Shown here in pieces: positions 1 through 6,237 of a DNA stretch of 10,763 nt. Position 1 is the first letter of the stretch, and each line of letters begins with the position of its first letter. The DNA is from Victivallales bacterium (lineage in GTDB: Bacteria; Verrucomicrobiota; Lentisphaeria; Oligosphaerales; Oligosphaeraceae): NCBI GenBank assembly GCA_017964325.1, contig JAGCSE010000048.1, forward strand, positions 1-10,763, read 5' to 3'. A program made the position numbers and the translations under genes. Under the pieces are notes generated by a model that was not told the origin of the DNA, searched no databases, and saw only the letters and a list, made by a program, of their open reading frames with translations.

Positions 1-975
1 GCCATCGGGGAAGGGGAAGAACCCATCGGAGGCCATGACGGCGTCCTTAATGACTTCCTTGCCGCCGTATTTGTCATTGAATTTGACGATGGCCTGTTCG
101 ACGGCGCCGACACGGTCCTGTTCGCCTGTTCCAACGCAGAGCGTGCCGCCGTTCTTCACGATGACAACGCCGTTGGACCGGACGGAGATGTTCACATACC
201 ACGCCATGAGAAGGTCTTTCAATTGCGAGGGTGTGGCTTTCACGGTGCTGACGACATGGCCGAGCGTCTTGCTATCGGCTTCCGCGGGCTTCAAGTCATC
301 GACGGAATGGATATTGGTGAGCAGCGGGTCTGCGACGACGAGGCAGCCGTCCGCGAGGACTTTGAACGTCTGGTAGCCGGAGACGTTGTCGCCGACATAT
401 TTCGGCAACAGCTTGAGGTCGCCGCATTTAAGGATGCGGACATGCTTGTTGAGCTTTGCTTCGGGATCGGAGAAGATTGCGACGGCTTCGGGCTCGAAAT
501 CGGGGGCGACGACGCATTCGACGAACGTGGTCATGATTTCGCGTGCGGTGTCGGCATCGACTTTCACGTTGAAGGCGATGACGGAGCCGAAGGCGGCGCG
601 TGCATCGCAGTCGCGTGCCTTGATGTAAACGTCTTTCAGTGTGTCGCCTGGGACGGCGCATGCCGCGCCGCAGGGGTTGACGTGCTTCATGCACGCGCAG
701 GCGGGAATATCGAAGAATTTGACGATGTTGAGGGAGAATGAGATGTCTTCCAGATTGGTCTGCGAGAGGCCGGACTTGCCGTTTTTGAGGACTTGCATAT
801 CGCCGATGACGCAGTTGCGGCCGACGGGCTTGTAGAAAGCGGCGGTCTGGTGGGGGTTCGTACCGTAGCGAAGGTCATCGACCTTGACGAAATTGCGGCC
901 CATGACTTCCGCCGTTTCGGGGAAATCGCCGACATGCTTGGAAAGATAGGTGTTGCGGTTGAGTTTTTCTGTCAT
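1..975 (-). CDS. purH: Stand-alone AICAR formyltransferase (PurH C-terminal domain type), 3' end cut by window
   Basis: The reverse strand from the ATG at 975-973 stays open to base 1 (325 codons), so the C-terminus lies outside the window. By family this enzyme transfers the formyl group of 10-formyl-THF to AICAR, giving FAICAR, the penultimate step of purine synthesis in the cytosol. Visible transformylase hallmarks are RYGTNPHQ (residues 36-43), KHVNPCG (97-103, with the Lys-His pair known to be catalytic in ATIC/PurH), RSN (266-268, matching the conserved Asn of the family) and SDGFFPFPD (316-324). In bifunctional PurH the RYGxNPHQ motif comes after about 200 residues of IMP cyclohydrolase domain. 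Here it is at residue 36, so that domain is absent. The start is supported by AGGAG at 988-984, eight bases upstream. It lies 55 nt after the ABC exporter gene on the same strand, so co-transcription is likely. Another gene elsewhere (for example a PurO-type cyclohydrolase) would have to close the ring. The domain call is firm. Confidence 0.9.
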   Translation of the reverse strand, partial: MTEKLNRNTYLSKHVGDFPETAEVMGRNFVKVDDLRYGTNPHQTAAFYKPVGRNCVIGDMQVLKNGKSGLSQTNLEDISFSLNIVKFFDIPACACMKHVNPCGAACAVPGDTLKDVYIKARDCDARAAFGSVIAFNVKVDADTAREIMTTFVECVVAPDFEPEAVAIFSDPEAKLNKHVRILKCGDLKLLPKYVGDNVSGYQTFKVLADGCLVVADPLLTNIHSVDDLKPAEADSKTLGHVVSTVKATPSQLKDLLMAWYVNISVRSNGVVIVKNGGTLCVGTGEQDRVGAVEQAIVKFNDKYGGKEVIKDAVMASDGFFPFPDG

Positions 976-983
976 GATTGGGT

Positions 984-988
984 CTCCT
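984..988 (-). promoter_or_regulatory. Ribosome binding site of the formyltransferase gene
   Basis: AGGAG on the reverse strand, eight bases before the ATG at 975. It fixes the start of the formyltransferase and shows that the short N-terminus ahead of RYGTNPHQ is real and not an artefact of choosing too late a start. Confidence 0.75.
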
Positions 989-1030
989 AAGGAATATTTT
1001 TAAGGGATAAAAAGAATTTAGGGATGATGG

Positions 1031-3082
1031 TTATTCTGGTGTATTGTATTGCAGGTCATGGAGTTTGCGGTAGGCTCCGTTATGCTTCATCAGTTCGTCA
1101 TGAGTGCCTTGTTCGATGATGCAGCCATGGTCCATGACGACGATGAGATCGGCATCGACGATGGTGGAGAGACGGTGGGCGATGGCGATGACGGTGCGGT
1201 CTTTCATTAGATTGTTAAATGCTTCTTGGACAACGTGTTCTGTTGCCGTATCAAGGGCTGATGTCGCTTCGTCCAAAATGAGAATGGGAGGATTTTTGAG
1301 GATGGCGCGTGCGATGGCGAGACGCTGCTTTTGCCCGCCGGAGAGGAGCGAGCCGCGTTCACCCGTAAGATGGTCGTACTTTTCGGGAGTCGTGACGATG
1401 AATTCTTCTGCGTCGGCCTGTCGGGCGACCGCTTGGATTTGCTCCTCCGTGGCGTTAGGCGAACCGTATTTGATGTTTTCGCGGATGGTGTCGTTGAAAA
1501 GGAACGTGTCCTGCGAGACGATGCCGATGAGCTTGCGGAGGGCGGTGTTGTCGATGTTGCGGATGTCGATACCGTCGATGCTGACAGTGCCTTGCGTAGG
1601 GTCGTAGAATCTGGAGACGAGATTGGCGATGGTTGACTTGCCGGAGCCAGTCTGGCCGACGATGGCGACGAACTGCCCCTTGTGGATGGTCAAATTGAAA
1701 TTCTTGATGACTTCAGGAGAGTTTGGCGTATATGCGAAGGAGACATCTTTGAAGACGATGTCATGGTCGAACATATTTGGCTGCAAGGGATTGTCAGTTA
1801 AGTACTTGAGTTGTGAATCCGTGTCAAGGAGCTTGAAAATCCGTTCGCAGGCGGCGGCAGATTTCTGGAGGTGGGAGTTGAGTTTGGCGAGTTCCTTGAT
1901 GGGTTTATAGGCCTGCTGAGCGGCGTATCCGATGACGGCAAGAGTGGCGAGGGAGACTTTGTAATGGTAGCAGATGATGAGGAAGATGGCCGCCAGGGCG
2001 ATGGCGACAAGCTGCATGGCGGGCTGCATGAAGACGTCCGCAAGCATGGCGCGTTTGACGGAGCGGAAATATCGGTTGGATTCCTTCGTGAATTTTTCGC
2101 TTTCGTAGTTTTCTGTATTAAAAGCTTTTACGACTCGAATGCCAGAGAAATTCTCCGTCATTTTCGTAACGAGGACGGAAATGCCCTGCAGGACTTTCCT
2201 CTGGTAGCGGCGGATGTAGGTGGTGAGCCAAAGGACTGGCATGATGCAGATTGGCATGGCGAGAATGAGCCACACGGACTGCTGGAGAAGATGGACGGAA
2301 ATTGCTTTTTGGATGATGAATTCCAACGCCACCAGGATGAGAATCGGAGACGTGCAGAGTTCGGATGCGGAGAGGGCGATGGTGTTCTCGACGATGGATG
2401 TATCATTGGTGCAAAGTGATACAAGACTGCCGACATCGTTTTCGGAGAAGAAACCGACGGATTGGTTCTGCAATTTCTTGAACAGTTCAATGCGGATGTC
2501 CGTAATGGCGCGGGAGGCGACCCAGCGGATAAAGTATTTGTTGATGAATTCTCCCATGGCCTTCAGGAAGAAGAAGGAGAACATGAGGCCGATGAGCAGG
2601 CAGAGCAACGGCAGCGAAATGGCCGCTTGGTCATCGACTTCGATGCCGAAGCGCGATGTAAGCTTGTTGATTTTGGAAACAAGCGAGCCTTTGTCCCGCT
2701 TTTGTTCATGTGTTGACGGAGCATCGGGCGATTCAGGCGGAGGCGTAGATTCCTGTGGCTGCTGCTGTGGTTTGTCCAGTTTCGCTCCCAACCAGCGGAT
2801 CGTCTTGGATTCCTGCAACTTGTCAACCAACGTGCGTTTGCCTTCGTCGTTTTTGGTGTAGCTGGATTCCAAGGCGTTGAGGCCGAGGTCCATGAAGCGG
2901 AGATATGCGGACATGGCACCGCCCATGATAAGTCCCGCGGCGATGCCGAGGAACAGTCTGAACCAATACCGCAAGGCGAAGGTCTTGAAAAGACGCCAGT
3001 AGATGAGCAGGGCGCTTTTCGTCGAGACCTTTTGGTCGCGTTCTCCTTTTTTTTCTGGTTTGTATGGATGGTAGTGTTTCAT
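1031..3082 (-). CDS. MsbA-type ABC exporter, fused TMD-NBD half transporter with long first external loop
   Basis: A 683-residue inner-membrane half transporter that would act as a homodimer. The membrane domain comes first, with likely helices near 38-62, 153-173, 243-258, 268-289, 350-371 and 374-390. The ATPase follows with a full motif set: Walker A GQTGSGKST (476-484), Q-loop Q524, signature LSGGQ (580-584), Walker B ILILDE (600-605), D-loop SALD (608-611) and H-loop H636. Overall order and motifs fit MsbA/lipid-A-flippase-like type I exporters, which flip lipid-linked glycans or lipids or export small molecules; the substrate cannot be read from sequence. It is about 100 residues longer than typical MsbA because residues 63-152, between helices 1 and 2, form a long polar insert with a Pro/Gln/Glu-rich stretch (104-122). 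The ATG directly follows the TGA of the aminotransferase gene, implying translational coupling. The neighbouring sugar aminotransferase favours a glycoconjugate substrate, but that is inference. Confidence 0.93.
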   Translation of the reverse strand: MKHYHPYKPEKKGERDQKVSTKSALLIYWRLFKTFALRYWFRLFLGIAAGLIMGGAMSAYLRFMDLGLNALESSYTKNDEGKRTLVDKLQESKTIRWLGAKLDKPQQQPQESTPPPESPDAPSTHEQKRDKGSLVSKINKLTSRFGIEVDDQAAISLPLLCLLIGLMFSFFFLKAMGEFINKYFIRWVASRAITDIRIELFKKLQNQSVGFFSENDVGSLVSLCTNDTSIVENTIALSASELCTSPILILVALEFIIQKAISVHLLQQSVWLILAMPICIMPVLWLTTYIRRYQRKVLQGISVLVTKMTENFSGIRVVKAFNTENYESEKFTKESNRYFRSVKRAMLADVFMQPAMQLVAIALAAIFLIICYHYKVSLATLAVIGYAAQQAYKPIKELAKLNSHLQKSAAACERIFKLLDTDSQLKYLTDNPLQPNMFDHDIVFKDVSFAYTPNSPEVIKNFNLTIHKGQFVAIVGQTGSGKSTIANLVSRFYDPTQGTVSIDGIDIRNIDNTALRKLIGIVSQDTFLFNDTIRENIKYGSPNATEEQIQAVARQADAEEFIVTTPEKYDHLTGERGSLLSGGQKQRLAIARAILKNPPILILDEATSALDTATEHVVQEAFNNLMKDRTVIAIAHRLSTIVDADLIVVMDHGCIIEQGTHDELMKHNGAYRKLHDLQYNTPE

Positions 3083-4195
3083 TCAACGCAGGGCTTCTTT
3101 GATTGTCGCGGCGACGAATTGCTTCTGCTCGGAAGTCAAATCTGGATAGATTGGGATTGCAAGTGTTTCATCCGCAGCCTTTTCCGATTCAGGGAAAGCA
3201 CCTTTGGCATAACCGAGATAGTTGAAGCAGGGTTGAAGGTGGAGGGGGATAGGATAATAGACGTCGCAACCGATGTCGGCTTTCTTGAGGGCGTCCCACA
3301 CGATTTGTCGCCGTCCGTTCGGGATGCGGAGGATGAATTGGTTGAAGACATGGCGTGTTGTCCATGGGGCGGTTTTCGGGAGGATGATGCCGTTCACATC
3401 CGCAAGAAGATTGTGGTAGTCCATGGCGTTTAGTTGGCGTTTGGTTGTCCAGTCGTCAAGATACGGCAGTTTGATTTTGAGGATGACGGCCTGGAGGGCG
3501 TCCATGCGGAAATTGCCGCCGATGAAATGGTGGTGGTATTTGGGCTCCATGCCATGGTTTCGGAGGATTTCGACGCGGTGCGCCTTTTCCTTATTATTAG
3601 ATACGACCATGCCCGCATCGCCGAAGCCGCCGAGATTCTTGGATGGGAAGAATGAGAGGCAGCCGTAGTCGCCGATGGAGCCTGCGCGTCTTCCGTTGCA
3701 TTCCGCGCCGATGGATTGCGCGGCATCTTCGATGATGACAAGTCCGTGCCGTTTCGCGATTTCCATGATGGCATCCATATCGGCCATCTGACCGTAAAGA
3801 TGGACGGGAATGATGGCTTTCGTGCGGGAGGTGATTTTCGCTTCGATGAGCGCGGGATTGATGTTGTAGGTGATGGGATCGATATCTACGAACACAGGCG
3901 TGGCGCCGACGCGGGCGATGGCTCCTGCCGTGGCGAAGAACGTGTAGGGGGAAGTGATGACTTCGTCACCATGGCCGATGCCTTCTGCCATCAGTGTGAT
4001 GAGCAGCGCGTCCGAACCAGATGAGACGGCGCAACCGTATCCAGTCTGGCAGTACCTTGCAACTTTTTCCTCCAATTCGACGATATGCGGGCCGAGGATG
4101 AACATCTGGGTGGCGCAAAGGTCGGCGAGTCCTTTTTGGATTTCTTCCTTGAGGGATTCGTATTGCGGCTTCAAGTCTAGCAACGGTACTTTCAT
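3083..4195 (-). CDS. DegT/DnrJ/EryC1/StrS-family PLP sugar aminotransferase
   Basis: A 370-residue cytosolic enzyme of normal family length. Members transfer an amino group, usually from glutamate, to a nucleotide-linked keto-sugar, making amino sugars for O-antigen, capsule, glycoprotein glycans or antibiotics. Visible features are the N-terminal LDLKPQY, SSGSDAL (58-64, cofactor phosphate region), EDAAQSIGA (156-164, with D157 expected to contact the PLP ring nitrogen), SFFPSKNLG (181-189, with K186 the expected Schiff-base lysine and S181 a phosphate ligand) and GDAGM. The wording around the lysine resembles the WbpE/WlbC branch, which acts on UDP-2-acetamido-3-keto-glucuronate, but the substrate cannot be fixed from sequence. 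The ATG at 4195 is preceded by AGGAA at 4205-4201. It starts 11 nt after the TraB/GumN gene and its TGA abuts the ATG of the ABC exporter, so the two products are probably made together. An amino-sugar glycan made here and exported by the neighbour is a reasonable inference. Confidence 0.93.
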   Translation of the reverse strand: MKVPLLDLKPQYESLKEEIQKGLADLCATQMFILGPHIVELEEKVARYCQTGYGCAVSSGSDALLITLMAEGIGHGDEVITSPYTFFATAGAIARVGATPVFVDIDPITYNINPALIEAKITSRTKAIIPVHLYGQMADMDAIMEIAKRHGLVIIEDAAQSIGAECNGRRAGSIGDYGCLSFFPSKNLGGFGDAGMVVSNNKEKAHRVEILRNHGMEPKYHHHFIGGNFRMDALQAVILKIKLPYLDDWTTKRQLNAMDYHNLLADVNGIILPKTAPWTTRHVFNQFILRIPNGRRQIVWDALKKADIGCDVYYPIPLHLQPCFNYLGYAKGAFPESEKAADETLAIPIYPDLTSEQKQFVAATIKEALR

Positions 4196-4206
4196 TCGTG
4201 TTCCTG

Positions 4207-5067
4207 TTATTGAAGATTGTTTTTAGTGCATGAGGTTCCGACAGTTACGACATAGCCGTATTCGCGGAACAGGTTGAGGATGCTGTTCGGACCGACGAGA
4301 TGGCCGGCTCCGACGACGGAAAGGACGGAGAGATTTTGCGCATTTGCGTTGTGTAGCTTGTTGAACCACTGCCTGTTGCGGTCTTCAAGCATGAGTTTCT
4401 GGAGGCTGTCGTTGTTTTCGAAGCCGTCTTCGACAAGTTTTGCGAGGCCTTTGGCGTTGCCTTCTAGCCAGAAATCGAGCATTTCATGGGAGAATTTCGC
4501 CATGTCGGCGAGTTCTTTCACGGTATGCTGGATGAAGATTTCGTCCGTTTCGGGATTGATGGAGGCGAGCAGTTCGAGTTGCTTTTGCGGTGTTTCGAGG
4601 CAGATGACAGGCTTCTGCTCGATGACGGAACGTTGGAAGATGTAGCCGTCGATGCCAAGATGGGAGTTGAGTCCCGCAAGCTTGAGAGCGGCGCTGGTCA
4701 GAATGGACGCGCAGTACCAGCTTTGCAATGTGTCGATGTATTCTGGTGAATAGCCGAGCTTTAGGGAAATGGCGGAGAGGGCCTTCCATGTGTCTGGTTT
4801 GAGATTCTGCGAAAGGTGTGTGCCGTCCGACTGGCGGCCCATGTCCGTCATCATGGCGTTGAACTGCGGTGTGGAGAGTTCGCCGAGATTCGTCTCGAAA
4901 GCGACCGCATTATCTGCATGATAGGCATCTTCAAGGACTTGTGGCAGGGGGTACATCTGCTCCGTGCCAAAATGCAGGGCGCCGAAGAAATGAAGCGGCG
5001 GCAGTTCGGGCAGTTTGGCTGTCCAAAAGAGTCCGTTTCGTTTTTGCTGTTGGGAGTGTGAAGGCAT
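4207..5067 (-). CDS. TraB/GumN-family protein, apparently without signal peptide
   Basis: A 286-residue protein matching the TraB/GumN (PF01963-type) pattern. There is an N-terminal GLFW then LHFFGALHFGT (25-35, conserved H32), a YPLP motif (39-42), FETN (57-60, conserved Glu), LGIDGY (137-142), CLET (156-159), DRNRQW (229-234) and GAGHLVG (253-259, second conserved His H256). The family has paired GxxH motifs and is related to Tiki-type metalloproteases. Bacterial members are mostly uncharacterised: GumN sits in the xanthan cluster and TraB was linked to pheromone shutdown, so a putative metal-dependent hydrolase is all that can be said. Many bacterial members are secreted or lipoproteins, whereas this one starts MPSHSQQQKR with no hydrophobic leader, and only 27 nt separate it from the upstream gene, leaving no room for one. 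I see no strong Shine-Dalgarno before the ATG. Translation may depend on the upstream gene. Confidence 0.85.
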   Translation of the reverse strand: MPSHSQQQKRNGLFWTAKLPELPPLHFFGALHFGTEQMYPLPQVLEDAYHADNAVAFETNLGELSTPQFNAMMTDMGRQSDGTHLSQNLKPDTWKALSAISLKLGYSPEYIDTLQSWYCASILTSAALKLAGLNSHLGIDGYIFQRSVIEQKPVICLETPQKQLELLASINPETDEIFIQHTVKELADMAKFSHEMLDFWLEGNAKGLAKLVEDGFENNDSLQKLMLEDRNRQWFNKLHNANAQNLSVLSVVGAGHLVGPNSILNLFREYGYVVTVGTSCTKNNLQ

Positions 5068-5094
5068 GATGGGATGGCTTTGAGGGGCCGTCGG

Positions 5095-5922
5095 CTATTC
5101 AGCGGGCTTGTGGAAGTATGGGCGGAAGAATTCGGCTTCGCGCTGTGCGCGGACCATGAAGGGATCGCCTTGATCATGGAATTCGCAGTGGATGGACACG
5201 GGGCCTTGGAAGTCGATTTTGCGGAGGCAGTCGAAGATGTATGTCCAATTGACCATGCCCTGTCCCGCGTTGAGCCATTGGTTCTTGGTGACTCCGTGGT
5301 TGGCTTCGCAGACGGAGCGTTCAATGAGCATGTCTTTGACGGCGACGATGGAGAGCCATGGGCGGACCATTCCGAGAGCGGTGGCGAAATCTTCGCCTTC
5401 CGCGCGGAGATGACCTGTGTCGATGTATGCGCCAAAATACAGCGGATCAAGGTCTTCCAGCAGATGGGCCATGGCGGCGCCATTGATGCCGATGTTCTTG
5501 TTGCTGTGTGTATGGTAGCAGATTTTGACGTTGTACTGCCGTGCGAGCGGAAGCCATGACTTGAGGATGGCTTTGACGCGGGCGACTTCCACTTGGTAGT
5601 TCATGGTCCATGGATCGTATTTGAAATAGCCGAGCTTGAGGAGGCGGACGTCCGCCTTGTCCATGGCCTTGAGGAGCGGCAGGGCGGTGGGATGGTCTGG
5701 CGTAAGCAGGTCAAAATTTCCCGTAACCATCGGGATGACAAGACCTTCGGATTTCATGTATTCGACAGCCTTTGGGAGCTCTTCGTATGCGTTGTCCGGA
5801 TTGACGGGATAGTCGGGCCTGACACAGAGGTCGAAGCCGTCAAGTCCCCATTCATGAGCGATTTGCGCAAGCTGCGGGATGGTTTTGTCCTGCAGCATTT
5901 TCGTGAACATGACTTCTTTCAT
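5095..5922 (-). CDS. Sugar phosphate isomerase/epimerase-type TIM barrel protein
   Basis: A 275-residue protein with the layout of the xylose-isomerase-like TIM barrel family (AP-endonuclease-2 fold, PF01261-type). Features are GLDGFDL at the end of the first repeat (26-32), KICYHTHS (133-140), IDTGH (167-171), VAVKD (193-197) and SIHCEF (243-248). By family, acidic residues and histidines at strand ends bind a divalent metal. H139, D168, H171, H245 and E247 are good candidates here. Members isomerise or epimerise sugars, inositols or hydroxypyruvate, and the exact substrate cannot be told. There is no signal peptide, so it is cytosolic. It is the first gene of the leftward cluster, so its upstream region (5923-6237) should hold the operon promoter. 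A GGAAA sequence lies a few bases before the ATG. An out-of-frame ATG-initiated 4-codon reading frame overlaps the start codon but is probably incidental. It may belong to the same carbohydrate theme as its neighbours. Confidence 0.86.
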   Translation of the reverse strand: MKEVMFTKMLQDKTIPQLAQIAHEWGLDGFDLCVRPDYPVNPDNAYEELPKAVEYMKSEGLVIPMVTGNFDLLTPDHPTALPLLKAMDKADVRLLKLGYFKYDPWTMNYQVEVARVKAILKSWLPLARQYNVKICYHTHSNKNIGINGAAMAHLLEDLDPLYFGAYIDTGHLRAEGEDFATALGMVRPWLSIVAVKDMLIERSVCEANHGVTKNQWLNAGQGMVNWTYIFDCLRKIDFQGPVSIHCEFHDQGDPFMVRAQREAEFFRPYFHKPAE

Positions 5923-6025
5923 GGTGTTTCCATGGGTTGTGCGGGCGTGCCGCGTGGATTGACAGACATAATAAATGAACTTATAAAATTAATTGTTTTG
6001 CGGTGAAATACAAGAAATAATACTC

Positions 6026-6037
6026 TTTATTAATAAA
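6026..6037. promoter_or_regulatory. Perfect 12-bp AT palindrome, possible operator
   Basis: TTTATTAATAAA reads the same on both strands. It sits in the AT-rich part of the divergent region, about 105 bases from one start codon and 200 from the other, a place where a dimeric regulator could act on both units. In such AT-rich DNA a palindrome of this length could also arise by chance, so a role is only a possibility. Confidence 0.3.
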
Positions 6038-6117
6038 AAAGAAATGGATAAGTGGAAAAAGACGGCAAAAATGACCTTGGCAGTGGATAAAAATGTCGGC
6101 AAGGAGTATATTGAAAT

Positions 6118-6166
6118 TTTGCTTACAGCAAAAAGCCTAAACCAAAAGCCAAAGGCTGAAAGCAAA
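6118..6166. repeat. Inverted repeat / stem-loop in leader of the secreted-protein gene
   Basis: TTTGCTTACAGC (6118-6129) pairs with GCTGAAAGCAAA (6155-6166): 11 of 12 positions match, with one A-A mismatch, around a 25-base loop. A competing 5-bp pairing, AGCCT (6134-6138) with AGGCT (6153-6157), uses part of the same right arm, so two mutually exclusive folds are possible. No T-run follows it on either strand, so it is not a typical intrinsic terminator. It ends 71 bases before the start codon of the secreted protein and could be a 5' leader structure, a repressor site or a small dispersed repeat. Only the pairing itself is seen. Confidence 0.55.
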
Positions 6167-6226
6167 TGTAAAGATATAAATAAAGTATATTAAATAATAA
6201 AATAAATAGATAAAATGCGTAATAAT

Positions 6227-6232
6227 AAGGAG
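6227..6232 (+). promoter_or_regulatory. Ribosome binding site of the giant secreted protein gene
   Basis: AAGGAG, a near-perfect Shine-Dalgarno sequence five bases before the ATG at 6238. With the signal peptide that follows directly, it makes this start secure. Confidence 0.88.
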
Positions 6233-6237
6233 TTTGT

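Larger units (their letters stand above)
5923..6237. other. Divergent intergenic region, no convincing gene
   Basis: These 315 bases separate two divergently read transcription units and must carry promoters for both. The left edge (to about 5960) keeps gene-like GC; the rest is AT-rich, falling to 10 G/C in 60 bases at 6181-6240. On the reverse strand TATTAT at 5973-5968 and TATAAG at 5985-5980 could be -10 elements for the leftward operon, but neither has a good -35. On the forward strand several TA-rich hexamers, such as TAAAAT at 6211-6216, are possible -10 boxes for the secreted protein, again without a clear -35. I therefore do not name a promoter. The region also holds a 12-bp palindrome, an inverted repeat and a 49-66 codon open frame that I do not believe codes for protein. 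Confidence 0.7.

Noticed and set aside
223..741. 172-codon forward open frame over the formyltransferase gene
   Set aside because: The reverse strand encodes clear PurH transformylase motifs through the whole interval. The forward product is a mirror artefact.
2220..2861. 213-codon forward open frame over the ABC exporter
   Set aside because: Opposite strand to an exporter with all ATPase and membrane motifs. Ser/Met-rich product with no sign of being real.
6118..6166. Intrinsic terminator
   Set aside because: The stem is present but neither strand has the following T-run, the loop is 25 bases, and no gene ends nearby on either side.
5993..6193. Open frame of 66 codons from TTG (49 from the ATG at 6044), lysine-rich product
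   Set aside because: No clear ribosome site, the composition follows the AT-rich spacer, and it runs through the stem-loop. The Lys/Asn-rich product looks like translated AT-rich DNA. It cannot be fully excluded as a gene remnant.
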